DNA of 64,000 bases from Microbacterium sp. 5K110. Its GTDB lineage: Bacteria; Actinomycetota; Actinomycetes; Actinomycetales; Microbacteriaceae. Both the position numbers and the translations under genes were made by a program. Of this stretch, positions 50,079 through 60,323 are shown piece after piece (within the stretch, counting starts at the first letter, position 1; each line of letters starts with the position of its first letter). Below the pieces are notes generated by a model. It was not told where the DNA came from, ran no database searches, and saw only the letters and a program-made list of their open reading frames with translations. The stretch lies in the NCBI RefSeq assembly GCF_005774735.1, contig NZ_VBUM01000001.1:62001-126000 (forward strand). The letters run 5' to 3'.

Positions 50079-51530
50079 ATGGGCCGTTCTCAGGGCCACG
50101 CGTCCGACCTGCTCGTACCCGCGAACTTCATCAGGGCGATCCGCGAGTCGGGTTACGTCAGCCTCTCTACGGCGTTGGCAGAACTGATCGACAACTCGCT
50201 TCAAGCGAGCGCCGCCGTTATCGACATCACCATCGGTCGGAGCGACCCTGACGCGCTTCCTCGGATCTGCGTCGAGGATGACGGCACGGGTATGACTGAG
50301 GAAGAACTGGCGGCTTGCCTGCGTTTTGGTGGATCATCTCGCTTTGACTCGCGATCCTCCTTCGGACGGTTCGGTATGGGGCTACCTGCTGCGTCGCTAA
50401 GCCAGGCACGTCAGGTCGAGGTGACAGCGTGGCAAGCGGGAACCGTTGCGCGAGCGGTTCACCTCGATGTCGACTCGGTGGCGCGGGGCGAGGGAGAGTC
50501 GCTAGCGCTCCACGATGGCGCGAGAGGCGCCGCACCATCTGGTTGCCGTGTCGTCTGGACGGAGTGCGACCGGATTGAGTACCGCCGCCTCGCCTGGCTG
50601 GATCGCTCGCTCCACCGCGATCTGGGTCGGATGTTCCGGAAGTTCCTCGACCGGGGGCTGACGTTGCGGATCAACGGGCATACGGTCGAACCACTCGATC
50701 CGATGCTGCTCTCCACGAAGCTCAACGGGCACTCTGCAGATCTGGCGTTCGAGCCAATCCGTTACGAGATTGCGACTGCCGCTGGGGAAACCAGCTTCGT
50801 CAGCGTCACGTTCGCCATGCTGCCGGTCACCCGCTGGCATCACCTCGACAACGCCACGAAGAGGAAGGTCGGGATTGTGGGGCATGGTGGCGTCTCGATC
50901 CTGCGCGCGGGGCGGGAGATCGCCAGCGGCTGGTACCTCATGGGCGGCAAGCGGAAAGAGAACTACGACGACTGGTGGCGGTGCGAGATCGAGTTCGAAC
51001 CCGCGCTCGACGAGCACTTCGGTATCACCGTCAACAAGCAGGGGGTGCGCCCCACGGCTGCGCTTCGTGAAGCGCTAGAACCCGAACTGGAATCCATCGC
51101 CCGCGTCCTCAACGCCCGCGTCCGGCAAGCCTTCGAGGAGGTAAAGTTCGAAGCAACCGTCCAAGGTGCTTGCCGCATCGCCGGTGCCGCCGACGCCGAC
51201 CTCCCTGTGATCCGCACCTCGGGACGCACCACCGGAGCGCTGAGGTACCACCTTGGGGCAGACCAACTGTCGGGAGAGTCGATGTTCGATCTGACGCTGA
51301 AGCAGCGCCACCTCAACGTCACGATGAACATCGACCACCCTGGCTTCACCGCGCTGTACCGCCCGCTCCAGGAGTTGGGCGACTCGGGTGCGCCCGTCCG
51401 CACGGCGCTGGAACTGCTGCTTCTCTCGTTCGCGCGTTCGGTCGCCGCTGTCGGTGCGAGCGAGCAGGATTATCGTGACCTGCTCCGCGTGTGGGGTGCG
51501 ACCTACGGACGGATGCTGCAGAAGTCATGA
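50079..51530 (+). CDS. GHKL (MORC/Hsp90-like) ATPase of a defence island
   Basis: A 483-aa ATPase. The Bergerat fold has the N box Glu35/Asn39 (LAELIDNSLQA), the G1 box VEDDGTGM (Asp67/68-Gly71) and the G2 box SFGRFGMGL (~95-102). An S5-like domain with the ATP-sensor lysine region follows (GGKRKENYDDWW, FGITVNKQGVRP). The ~130-residue C-terminus is specific. MORC/MutL-like ATPases act as ATP-gated clamps in several bacterial conflict systems. The ATG at 50079 follows GGAGGGAG; the gene overlaps the DUF4338 gene by ATGA, so the two are made together. Confidence 0.88.
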   Translation: MGRSQGHASDLLVPANFIRAIRESGYVSLSTALAELIDNSLQASAAVIDITIGRSDPDALPRICVEDDGTGMTEEELAACLRFGGSSRFDSRSSFGRFGMGLPAASLSQARQVEVTAWQAGTVARAVHLDVDSVARGEGESLALHDGARGAAPSGCRVVWTECDRIEYRRLAWLDRSLHRDLGRMFRKFLDRGLTLRINGHTVEPLDPMLLSTKLNGHSADLAFEPIRYEIATAAGETSFVSVTFAMLPVTRWHHLDNATKRKVGIVGHGGVSILRAGREIASGWYLMGGKRKENYDDWWRCEIEFEPALDEHFGITVNKQGVRPTAALREALEPELESIARVLNARVRQAFEEVKFEATVQGACRIAGAADADLPVIRTSGRTTGALRYHLGADQLSGESMFDLTLKQRHLNVTMNIDHPGFTALYRPLQELGDSGAPVRTALELLLLSFARSVAAVGASEQDYRDLLRVWGATYGRMLQKS

Positions 51531-53515
51531 GCCACGAGGACGAGCCGAAGTTCATCAACATCTCGCTGCCGAGCGGAACCCGCCGCGTCGAGCGCGAGGG
51601 ATTCCTCCGATTGTGTAAGGCACTCGCTGCGACGACCCTCGACCCAACCGAGGCGATCGACCGGATGTACTGGTTCGCGCAGGCGAAGCTGGGCGACCTC
51701 TACAACCAGCCGACCCTGGCTGCCGCCGCGCACACCTTGATCGACCTCTTGGATCAGGGGTGGTTGCTGACCGACTACAAGCACGGGCCGCTGCTGACTC
51801 CGCCGCCGTCGCACTCCGACCCCGGCATCGAGAAGGTACGCATCCGGCGCCAAGAGCATCTGCGGCGCGACCCGCAACTTCGGAAACCGAGCGTCAGGCG
51901 GTTCGTCGAGGGCATGGAGAAGCCACGCGAACACAGGGGACGGCTGGTCTCCGTGTTCAGCCTGATGCGCGACGGGCGTGAGCTAGCTGACGCCCTGGAG
52001 CGCGAACCCCACCCCGAGACCGTCATCCGCCCCTACATCCAGATCGTCGACGGCGGGAAGTGTGAGCTGACGGGCTTCGCCCTCCATGACATCTGGCGCT
52101 ATTTCCGCCACACCTGGTCTAATGCCTACTTCACGGTCCCTGGGCGCTCGATGCCCATCCTCATTCGGGACGCGGCGACGCCGCACCACGCCGTGATCGG
52201 TCTCGCCGCCATTTCAAGCCCTGTCGTTCAGATTGCCGAGCGCGACCAGTGGATCGGATGGGACACTGACACCTTCCTCGAGTCAGTGTGCGCAAAGCCC
52301 ACTGACGAGATCGCCGTGTGGCTCACCGAGCGCATCGACGGTCAGCTCAGTGAGATTTACCTCGATGACCTCCTGCGGGACGCTGTCATCCAGCCCACGG
52401 ACCTTCGGCACCCCACCCCCGACGTCATCGCGCTGCTCCGAGCCGATGCTGAGCGGCATCGCCAGAAGCACCACCGCTCACCACTCCACGCGGTGCGTCA
52501 GATCGAGCAGGACTCCTGGCAGGAGCGCGCGCTGACGCCGCTCTTTCGGAGCAAGCGCGCGTCGGTACTCGCGGAAACCCTGGAGATTGCCTCCGTCCTC
52601 GGTCCGTACCTGCTCCCGACTCCGACAGCCGAAGGGCTGAAGGAGGCGCTCAAGGACACGAAGGCTCGGGCGCAGATTCGCCGCCTCATGCGTCGCGCTC
52701 GGGGTGAGCGGGTCGGCACCGTCATTGCCGATCTCACGGTCTGCGGTGCTGTCGCTCCATACAGTGCGCTCGCCGCAGGCAAGCTCGTTGGGGCGCTTGC
52801 GGTCTCTCCGAAGGTCGTCACGGCGTATCGCGCCAAGTACGCCCGCCCCAGCGAGATCGCCTCGTCAATCGCGGGACGCCCCATCGAGCGCGAGTCACGC
52901 CTTTCGTTCATCAGCACCACGTCGCTCTACGGCAGCGGATCGAGTCAGTACAACCGACTTCGCTGGCCTGCGGACGTTATGGGCGGCCCGCAGGATGAGC
53001 AGATCCGCTTCCAGGAGCTTGGTCGGTCGCGCTCCTTCGGCACCTCGCAATTCACCGATGAGACCGTCGAAGCGCTGGTGCGGTTGTCGCGGCTCAAGGG
53101 AGCGACGGTTCGCGTCAACAGCCTGTTCGGTGAAGGGGTGAGTCCACGCCTGCGGAAGGTCCGGCTCGGGCTTGCCGCGCTCGGATGGCCGACCAACGAA
53201 CTGCTGAAGCATGGCCGCGAGCGCATCGTCTACGGCGTGCGCCTGGTTGAGAACCTGCGCGACTACTCGCTGGGCATCGACCCCGACCCGGCCTACCTGA
53301 TCGACGCTGATCTCACCGATGGCGAAGCTAAGGTCGTGGGCTGGTGGTTCGAGCGCTGGGGACGTCGCCGCGCAGAGCAGGAGCCAGTGCGCGAGTCGAT
53401 GCGTGCTCATCGGCTGGTGCGACCGCTCCGGCACGCCGCGCGAGTGCCGTTGCCGAACGATGAGACGGCAGACGTCGAGCAGGGCGACGTGACGCTCTTC
53501 GTCGAGAACTTCTAG
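51527..53515 (+). CDS. DUF4338 / DruA-like anti-phage protein
   Basis: A 662-aa protein. Residues ~181-245 show the DUF4338 signature: WRYFRHTWSNAYFTVPGRSM, then ILIRDAATPHHAVIGLAAIS and SPVVQIAERDQWIGW. DUF4338 is the domain of DruA in Druantia type I. Flanking parts are a winged-helix-like N-terminus (RLCKALAATTLDPTEAIDRM) and a long C-terminal region not recognised. ATG 51527 overlaps the GHKL stop. Its TAG stop lies in CTAG, shared with the stop of the convergent nuclease gene. Confidence 0.82.
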   Translation: MSHEDEPKFINISLPSGTRRVEREGFLRLCKALAATTLDPTEAIDRMYWFAQAKLGDLYNQPTLAAAAHTLIDLLDQGWLLTDYKHGPLLTPPPSHSDPGIEKVRIRRQEHLRRDPQLRKPSVRRFVEGMEKPREHRGRLVSVFSLMRDGRELADALEREPHPETVIRPYIQIVDGGKCELTGFALHDIWRYFRHTWSNAYFTVPGRSMPILIRDAATPHHAVIGLAAISSPVVQIAERDQWIGWDTDTFLESVCAKPTDEIAVWLTERIDGQLSEIYLDDLLRDAVIQPTDLRHPTPDVIALLRADAERHRQKHHRSPLHAVRQIEQDSWQERALTPLFRSKRASVLAETLEIASVLGPYLLPTPTAEGLKEALKDTKARAQIRRLMRRARGERVGTVIADLTVCGAVAPYSALAAGKLVGALAVSPKVVTAYRAKYARPSEIASSIAGRPIERESRLSFISTTSLYGSGSSQYNRLRWPADVMGGPQDEQIRFQELGRSRSFGTSQFTDETVEALVRLSRLKGATVRVNSLFGEGVSPRLRKVRLGLAALGWPTNELLKHGRERIVYGVRLVENLRDYSLGIDPDPAYLIDADLTDGEAKVVGWWFERWGRRRAEQEPVRESMRAHRLVRPLRHAARVPLPNDETADVEQGDVTLFVENF

Positions 53516-54753
53516 GACGACACGACCTGGAACACCTCCGAGGAGGCCGTCAGGAGAGCAACCGGCGTGTGCGCCTCGGGATCGAGTTCGTAGCGGAGCC
53601 CGAGAAGTCGAACATGATCGCCGGGCGCGAAAGGCGGTGTTGACGAGGTGGTTCGGAGCAGTAACTGGTCGATGCCCGTCTCGGGGTCGACGACCCACCA
53701 ACTCCGCTGGCCGTTCTGCTTCCCGATCCTCCCCTCGTAGTCGAACCACTCGCCGTCGCCGATGGCCGTCAGCTCCCGAGTCACCCCCTCCCAATAGGCA
53801 GCGCACAAGTGGCGCACCGCACACCATTCGCAGTTCGCCGGACTCGGCAAAGGCGTCGGCACCCCCAACCGAAGCTCGGCATCGGCACGCTCAATCTGAG
53901 CAGACAGGGACACCCGAAGCGCGTCGAGGTCTTCGCTCGACGGGACGGGAACATCGACGTCATGGTCCCGATACGCGGCGGTCAAGCTCGCCGTCGCCAA
54001 TCGAGCAGGGTTGGACTGGCGGTCCGCATCCCAGAGCAGGGCGTACAACCGTAGTTGCTCGTGATGCCCGGGGGCTTCGACGCCGGTCTTGTAGTCGGCA
54101 ATGTCGACCGACTCACCAGCGATGGTGAGGAGGTCGATACGCCCCAGCAGGCGCAGTTCTTCGGCAACAAGCACCGCTTCGGCGTGCGATCCCTCCCCGA
54201 GTGCTCTGCGCGCAGACGCACCTCCCCGTGCGGCAGCACTCCCGTCCCGCATGCTGCTCGACCCAGTCGGGCGCGGAGCGAACACCGTCCGGCTGAGATA
54301 GGTCTGTACCTGGACGCGAGCATCGGGGGTTTGAGCACGAAGCTCCCGCGCAATCCGGCGACGACGGTCAAGGTCGAGGCGCGGGTTCCCCTCCAGCGGG
54401 GCCAGTTTCTTGGTCACCATCTCTTCGACGACGGAGGTGAGTCCGCCGAGATCGCGGAGCACCATCGTTGCCTCGACTGCCTGGGGCGACTCGACGCCGG
54501 CCTCTGCGAGCGCCTTGACGACGACTTCGAGCGCACCGTGGACGACATCGCCGAACAAGGCGGGCGTGCTCGGTAGCGATGGGTAGCCACGTCCATCCCA
54601 GAGGTCTGGGTAGGTTGCCCGCGCCAGGGCATAGCGGCGAGGACAGGCTTCGACCTCTTTCAGGGACGAGTAGCTCCAGTAGTTCGGCGGCGAAGGCAAC
54701 GAGGCTCGGCTCGACGCAATGCCTGTGTCGATCGTGCCTGCTGCCTGCGTCAC
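53512..54753 (-). CDS. PD-(D/E)XK nuclease, Cas4/AddB/RecB-like with Fe-S cysteines
   Basis: A 413-aa nuclease. Order of motifs: YSSLKEVEACPRRYALA (Cys37), His72 (FGDVVHGAL), Asp207 (LLGRIDLLTI), Asp220-Tyr-Lys222 (DIADYKTG), Gln233-x3-Tyr237 (EQLRLYALL), and Cys308/Cys311/Cys317 (CEWCAVRHLC). The four cysteines match the 4Fe-4S cluster of Cas4 and AddB. A C-terminal OB-like domain of ~90 residues follows. GTGA overlap with the giant helicase gene implies that the two act as a helicase-nuclease pair. Confidence 0.88.
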   Translation of the reverse strand: MTQAAGTIDTGIASSRASLPSPPNYWSYSSLKEVEACPRRYALARATYPDLWDGRGYPSLPSTPALFGDVVHGALEVVVKALAEAGVESPQAVEATMVLRDLGGLTSVVEEMVTKKLAPLEGNPRLDLDRRRRIARELRAQTPDARVQVQTYLSRTVFAPRPTGSSSMRDGSAAARGGASARRALGEGSHAEAVLVAEELRLLGRIDLLTIAGESVDIADYKTGVEAPGHHEQLRLYALLWDADRQSNPARLATASLTAAYRDHDVDVPVPSSEDLDALRVSLSAQIERADAELRLGVPTPLPSPANCEWCAVRHLCAAYWEGVTRELTAIGDGEWFDYEGRIGKQNGQRSWWVVDPETGIDQLLLRTTSSTPPFAPGDHVRLLGLRYELDPEAHTPVALLTASSEVFQVVSS

Positions 54754-57700
54754 GCCAGCGCCTTCTCGACCTGGTGGCTGGCGTTCGGCAGGTTCCGTGA
54801 GATCACGATGTCGTCGATGAGACGAACCGGAATGGTCGTCTGGTTCTCCTTGGCGTCGTTGAGCGCGAGGTCGGGCGCAAGGTCAGGAGTCAGAGGGCCA
54901 TGAACGCCGAAGATGAACTGCCGGTCACCCTTCGTCGCCAGGATCGGTGCCACCACCTGCCCGATGCCGGCGATGCTGACCTGCTGATCACGCTCGAAAG
55001 TCACGCCAGCGATGTCGCGCCCGACGAGATCGCGATAGAGGCGGTCCGTTGACAGCGCCAGGCGAGCTTCGTCAAGCCTCGGCGCGGTTCCGTCGAGCAG
55101 GTACCGGAGCAGGCTCGCGCCGACCTTGCGATCGAGCAGGCCATGCTCGAAGCGATTGCGGAAGCTCCGCAGGCAGCGGTAGCAGGACTCGTCGCAGTCC
55201 GCAGGGCACTCCTCGAGCCGCTGAAGTGTCTGGCGAAGTATCTCGATGCCGAACTGTTCGACCCGACGCGTGAACCCCGCGCCACCCGCAAGCGTGTCGT
55301 AGAGATAGACCTCTGCCTCGAGTCCCTCAGCGCCGCCGAGCGTCAACGCGGGGCGGTACTCGGCCTGAAGTTCCGTGGCCTCGATGTCCAGCCGCTGGGT
55401 AGCTGCGATCGTCATCGCCTCCGCGATGGTGCGGAGCGCGACCTGGGTGGACAGGAGCTGAGGGCCGAGGCGCACGGGAGGCTTGACCTTGAGGCGCACC
55501 AGCAGCACGTCGGTGATGAAGTCGGTCCCGAGCACGAGACCGCTCGTGGAAGACGAGCCGGGGCAGTTCGGCTCCTGCTCGTCTGGATACGGCTTCTTGT
55601 GCTGCCCGACGACCACGCCGGTCGCGGACTTGGTCGGCTCGATCAGGCCGCACTTGAAGCAGTAGGTGTAGCCCTCATTTCTTGGTCCGGTGTTCGTGAC
55701 CAGCAGCGTCTCGCGGTGGTACGTCTGCTGAACGCGGTCGGTGACGTGAGTCCAGGCGGAGTCGTCGGCAGGACCAGGGGCGACGAGCTTGGCGCGGGTG
55801 GCATAGCTTCGCGCCGGAGCATCATCGGGGCTGGTGCCAGGGTCTTCGTAGGCGGGGTGCGCGAACCCTGGCGGGCGCATCCAGGCCATCGCCTTGCCGA
55901 AGGAGTCTTCAGACCCGCAAGCGGGGCACTCGCGGGTTTCACCACGGTGCGCCTCCTCTTGATCGAAGTAGTTGGCGTAGTGGCAGACCGTACATTCAAA
56001 GTAGAGCTTGTGCCCCTGCCAGGCGTTGTACCGCTCCGCCTGAACCGGAGAGTAGATCGCGCCGGAACGCCATTCCTTGTTGTCGATCCAAACGACCTTG
56101 CCCGGCGCGTACTGACTCAGCGCTACCGGAAGCCCCTGGCTCGGCGCATAGCGGAACGCTGCTCGGAAACGCTCGGACTTGTCCACGTCGAAGACATGGA
56201 ATCCGGCCACGTCGGTCGGGAAGGCATACCGAGGCAGCACACCCTTGTAGAGCAGGCGGTCGAGCAGATTGGTCTGGCTGCGCTGAGGGCTTGGTTCTTC
56301 CGCACCGTCCTCGCCAGGGCCTTCCGCCTCGACCTCTTCCGCCTCTGGCGGGAGATCCCCCTCGACCGGCTTCGGCAGCGTACCCTCGGCGGTCAGGTCG
56401 AGCGCCTCGTCGATATCCTCCAGTGTCTTGCTGACAATGCCGCCGAGGACAGCGTCTCGGCTCTCGGATGACAACTCAGATGGGAGCCAGCCGTCGATGT
56501 CGGTCCTGAGCTGAGCCTCGTGTGTTGCCAGCCACTGCGCGAAGTCGGTGCGGTTCAGGGGTGACTGAGCGCCGACGAAATCCTGAACCGTGCCGAGCAC
56601 CTCGAACAACTGCGAGGACTGCGTCGCGGGGTCGAAGGTCGGCAGCCGATCCTGGTGGTACCGCTGAAGCAGGTAGGCAACAACGTGCCGACGAGCGATC
56701 TCGTCGTTGTCCATCGTGAGCACAGGGTCGTCAACGCGGCCACGGATCATCTCGGCTGGCTCGCGGAAGTAGTGGTCGTCGTGGGTATCGGCGCTGCCGA
56801 AGGCGATCACCGTTGCGACCGCATTGCCACGACGTCCAGCGCGACCAGCACGCTGCTGGTAGTTGGCGCGGGACGGCGGCATGTTGCGGAGGGCGACGCC
56901 TGAGAGCGCGCCAATGTCGATCCCGACCTCCATTGTCGTCGTACATGACAACACGTCGATGGCTGCCCGCTCCTGGGCGTTCGGCCCAGGAAGCCCGAGG
57001 TTAACGTCCTGGAAGAGCAGTTCGTGTTCCTCCGCCTTCGAGAACACCGCGTCGGATTGCGCCGCGTTGAGCTGGGCGGTGTGCTCGGCCGCGATGATGC
57101 TCATCGGCGGCTCGGGCGGATTGGCGAGCGCACGGACGGTGCTCGCGCGGTAGTACCCCTTGCGCGCCTGGAAAACAGGGTCCGTCTCAGGGTCAAGGAC
57201 GCGGACCTCGTTAGCTCCACAGTTGACGCACTTTGTCGCGCCAGGGAATGGACGCTGGGTATAGCGGCACCGTTCGCAGTAGCCCCATTCACCGCCGAGT
57301 TCGAGCGCAATCCGATTGGCGAGCAGGAAGTACTTGTTCCCTGCGGTCTCGCAGAACTTCTGACGCAGCGTCGGCAGCCAGTCCTGGTTGAACTGCTTGC
57401 TGATGGTGGCGGAGCCAAGCCATCGCTCGAACGGACGGAACTTGCCGGAGTGCGAGCGCACGCCCTCCTTGACGCCACGCCAGTCGGCGGTCATCGAGGG
57501 AAACCAAATGCCCCACGACGGTGTGCTCCACTGGGCCAGCCACAGGCGGACGAGCGCCAGCTTCCGCTCGTCGCTATCTGCGACGCCCGGGATGTCTGGC
57601 AGGACGTCGAGCAGTTCCTGACGAAGCGACCCCCGCTCGCGCAGCGAGGCAAGCCCTAGCGAGGACAGCCCGTAGTAGCGATCGGTCAGGGTCTTGTAGA

Positions 57701-60323
57701 TGGCCTTGAGGAGCGACTCCGGCGTTTGCGGCTGCATCATGACTAGCTCAGTCCGCGCATCATCGTCGCCGTCGAGCGCACCGGCGTCGATGACCCGCCC
57801 TACGTCAGCGAGCGCGCTCATCGATTCGCTTGGACGAAGCTCAGGGCGAAGCCGCACCGAGAGCCGCTTCGCCCCCACCATTGAAGCAAGTGTCAAGTGC
57901 TCCAGACTGAGCTGCTTCCCGATCCCAGGGATGGTCGACAGTTCGCTCCATCCGCGCACGATGAGCGGGCGGATCACGTCGCGCATGGCGTAGTTCTGGA
58001 GGTTCGGCGCGAGTCGAGCTGCCACCTGCCGCGAGTCGGAGAACGCCAGCACCTTCCGACCGCGTAGCGGTGCGAAGTCTTCATACGGGCGTGACGGGGG
58101 CTGAACCTCGATCTGCCGCGTCACCAGCGCCTGGAACGGCTGGTCGCCCTTGGTCTGGTGATCCTGAACGGAAGAGCGACCGAACCCAGCGATCTGTCCG
58201 CAGACCCCGCAAGGCTTGAACTCGCCGTCCGCCTTAACCTCGCTGGTGCCGTCATCTTCCTCATCGTCGGCGGTTACGACCTCGCCGGCTCGCTTGCCTG
58301 GCAGATACACCGTGCGAATCCGCGAGCCGAGCTTCATCGGGTCGAGACGCCCGGTGATGAGATCGAGGTCGGCGGGCTGCGCGGCGAGTTGGGGATCTGG
58401 CTCTTCCACCAGCAGGTCGAGAGGCTGGAGTTCCTGAACCGCACCCGAGGCCACCTGGAAGCTGATACCTGGTTCGTGCCACAGCGACGACGGGTTCGCA
58501 AGATCGTCGGTGTAGGCACGCAGGTACGCCGATCCACAGTGCCGACAGGTGAAGAGTTCGAAGACTCGGGCACCACAGGAGCAGGTCGCGTGGGGCTGGG
58601 CGTAGAGCTTGCCGACTGGTCCTGGCGCCGGGTACTGCTCTCGATCCAGATCGGGGCAGTCGGCGTCAGCGCACGCCCAAAGGCCGGGCAAGCCCCGATA
58701 GAAGGCGTGGACGCGGCACGGGAGAAGACCCGCGTCGTCGGGCTTGAGACGAGCGGCACTCCCCAGGGCGACAAGCGCGGTGATTGCGCGGTCTGCTGTC
58801 TCCCGATCGACACCAGGGAACACTTTCGCGCCGAGTTCGCTGACTGGCTGGGCCTGCTGCATCGTCTCGTTGACGAGCAGGTTCATGGGTTCGTAGGAGG
58901 CGAGCGCTTGGTCGAGGAGCGCGCCGACCGTCGCGTCTGGTTCGGCGGTCACTCCGCGATACGCCAGGAGGCCGGCGACGGCTTCGATGCGTTCGCTCTC
59001 TGCCTCGCCGTCGTAGAAATCGTCAAGCGAGACCGCTGCGAGTTCGGAGGCGTCGACAGCAGAACCGACGTCTGCCGCCGGGCGAAGCGCCAACTTCCCG
59101 ACGATGGTACGGAAGTCGTCAGCGTCCTTGCCACTGAGCTGCGCGGCGAACTTCCGCGCATAGTCGGCGCTGTCGAAGCTCGCGCTCGTGGCGATCACCT
59201 GAAGGCGATCCGCATCAATACCCAGCCGGGCACGCAGCCGCCGCAAGAGCAGGGCGACCTCAGCTCCCGCAGCACCCCGGTAGAGGTGCGCCTCATCCAC
59301 GACAAGCAAGAACTTCTCGTCGGGATTGGTCGCCAACCACTCGCGCGTGTCATCGAAGACCGGGCGCTCCAAGGGGCGCATCATCATGTATTCGAGCATC
59401 GAGTAGTTCGTGATGAGCACGTCCGGCGGGGCTTCAAGCACCTCATGCCGCGTCAAGAGTTCGGCGTCGCGGGACTGGAGGACGGCGCGCACAAACTCCC
59501 CGTCCTTCTTCCAGCGCGACCCCTTCGCCCCGTACCACTCGCGGAGATCTGGCTTCGCGGGCCACTTCCCGCGCTCCTTGAGCTTGCCGACGAGTGCGGT
59601 CGCGTCCGCGTGATACCGCGATGCCGGGTCATCACTCCGGTCGAGCAGATCGATGTAGAAGTCCTCGATGGACTTGAGCCGCTGCTGGTCGCGTTCCACC
59701 TTCCGCACACCGGGGTAGAGCGTGCGGCTGGTGTATCTGGCGAAGCGCGCCGGGCGATGCGCCCACGACTGGAACTGACTCGTCACGCGGGCATCGCCGA
59801 GGAGCAAGCGAAGTCGACCGAGTTGGTCGTTCACCAGCGCGTTCATCGGGTACAGGATCAAGGCGCGCACCGCAGGACGAGCGAACGACTCCGGGCGATG
59901 AGCTGCCTCCGCCGCGAGCTTCGCCAGCATCGGGAGAAGGAACGACTCGGTCTTGCCAGAGCCGGTACCCGTGGTCACCGCCAGGCTCAATCCGTCGCGC
60001 ATGGTGAGTTCCAGAGCTTCTGCCTGGTGCGTGTAGGGCGGGTCGTAGAGGAGCGGGGTTCCTTCGTCCGAACTGGTGAGACGAGCAAACAGCGTCTGAA
60101 CTGCTGGGTCGAGCGCCAGCTCCGAGAAGCGCCGGTCAGTCTGGTAGCGCGGGGTGCTCTCGATGAACGGTGCGCGGAAGATCACGCCGTCCTCGTCCAA
60201 CAGCGTGCGTCGTTGTTCGATGAGCGTCGGATGCCCGACGTGATAGGTCGCTTCGATGTAGTCGCGCAGAGCAGCCTGAATCTTGGTGATCGTCTCAGCG
60301 ATCGTTGGGGCCTCTGCCGTCAC
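54750..60323 (-). CDS. Giant DEAD/DEAH helicase with DUF1998 (DruE/DrmA-like)
   Basis: A 1857-aa SF2 helicase. Walker A TTGTGSGKTESFLLP (~125-140), FLLVVDEAHLYRG (DEAH), motif III IATSASF, C-terminal TTTMEVGIDIGALSG and QRAGRAGRRG. Cysteine clusters (WACADADCPDL; CSCGARVFELFTCRHCG; CERCRYTQRPFPGATKCVNC) form zinc fingers. The C-terminal DUF1998 has AEVYLYDTLAGGAGFTRRV and CDESCYRCLRSFRNRFEH. This is the architecture of DruE (Druantia) and DrmA (DISARM). An acidic insert (EEVEAEGPGEDGAEE) lies near 1340. GTG 60323 follows GAGGAAG and overlaps the upstream gene by GTGA. Confidence 0.9.
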   Translation of the reverse strand: MTAEAPTIAETITKIQAALRDYIEATYHVGHPTLIEQRRTLLDEDGVIFRAPFIESTPRYQTDRRFSELALDPAVQTLFARLTSSDEGTPLLYDPPYTHQAEALELTMRDGLSLAVTTGTGSGKTESFLLPMLAKLAAEAAHRPESFARPAVRALILYPMNALVNDQLGRLRLLLGDARVTSQFQSWAHRPARFARYTSRTLYPGVRKVERDQQRLKSIEDFYIDLLDRSDDPASRYHADATALVGKLKERGKWPAKPDLREWYGAKGSRWKKDGEFVRAVLQSRDAELLTRHEVLEAPPDVLITNYSMLEYMMMRPLERPVFDDTREWLATNPDEKFLLVVDEAHLYRGAAGAEVALLLRRLRARLGIDADRLQVIATSASFDSADYARKFAAQLSGKDADDFRTIVGKLALRPAADVGSAVDASELAAVSLDDFYDGEAESERIEAVAGLLAYRGVTAEPDATVGALLDQALASYEPMNLLVNETMQQAQPVSELGAKVFPGVDRETADRAITALVALGSAARLKPDDAGLLPCRVHAFYRGLPGLWACADADCPDLDREQYPAPGPVGKLYAQPHATCSCGARVFELFTCRHCGSAYLRAYTDDLANPSSLWHEPGISFQVASGAVQELQPLDLLVEEPDPQLAAQPADLDLITGRLDPMKLGSRIRTVYLPGKRAGEVVTADDEEDDGTSEVKADGEFKPCGVCGQIAGFGRSSVQDHQTKGDQPFQALVTRQIEVQPPSRPYEDFAPLRGRKVLAFSDSRQVAARLAPNLQNYAMRDVIRPLIVRGWSELSTIPGIGKQLSLEHLTLASMVGAKRLSVRLRPELRPSESMSALADVGRVIDAGALDGDDDARTELVMMQPQTPESLLKAIYKTLTDRYYGLSSLGLASLRERGSLRQELLDVLPDIPGVADSDERKLALVRLWLAQWSTPSWGIWFPSMTADWRGVKEGVRSHSGKFRPFERWLGSATISKQFNQDWLPTLRQKFCETAGNKYFLLANRIALELGGEWGYCERCRYTQRPFPGATKCVNCGANEVRVLDPETDPVFQARKGYYRASTVRALANPPEPPMSIIAAEHTAQLNAAQSDAVFSKAEEHELLFQDVNLGLPGPNAQERAAIDVLSCTTTMEVGIDIGALSGVALRNMPPSRANYQQRAGRAGRRGNAVATVIAFGSADTHDDHYFREPAEMIRGRVDDPVLTMDNDEIARRHVVAYLLQRYHQDRLPTFDPATQSSQLFEVLGTVQDFVGAQSPLNRTDFAQWLATHEAQLRTDIDGWLPSELSSESRDAVLGGIVSKTLEDIDEALDLTAEGTLPKPVEGDLPPEAEEVEAEGPGEDGAEEPSPQRSQTNLLDRLLYKGVLPRYAFPTDVAGFHVFDVDKSERFRAAFRYAPSQGLPVALSQYAPGKVVWIDNKEWRSGAIYSPVQAERYNAWQGHKLYFECTVCHYANYFDQEEAHRGETRECPACGSEDSFGKAMAWMRPPGFAHPAYEDPGTSPDDAPARSYATRAKLVAPGPADDSAWTHVTDRVQQTYHRETLLVTNTGPRNEGYTYCFKCGLIEPTKSATGVVVGQHKKPYPDEQEPNCPGSSSTSGLVLGTDFITDVLLVRLKVKPPVRLGPQLLSTQVALRTIAEAMTIAATQRLDIEATELQAEYRPALTLGGAEGLEAEVYLYDTLAGGAGFTRRVEQFGIEILRQTLQRLEECPADCDESCYRCLRSFRNRFEHGLLDRKVGASLLRYLLDGTAPRLDEARLALSTDRLYRDLVGRDIAGVTFERDQQVSIAGIGQVVAPILATKGDRQFIFGVHGPLTPDLAPDLALNDAKENQTTIPVRLIDDIVISRNLPNASHQVEKALA

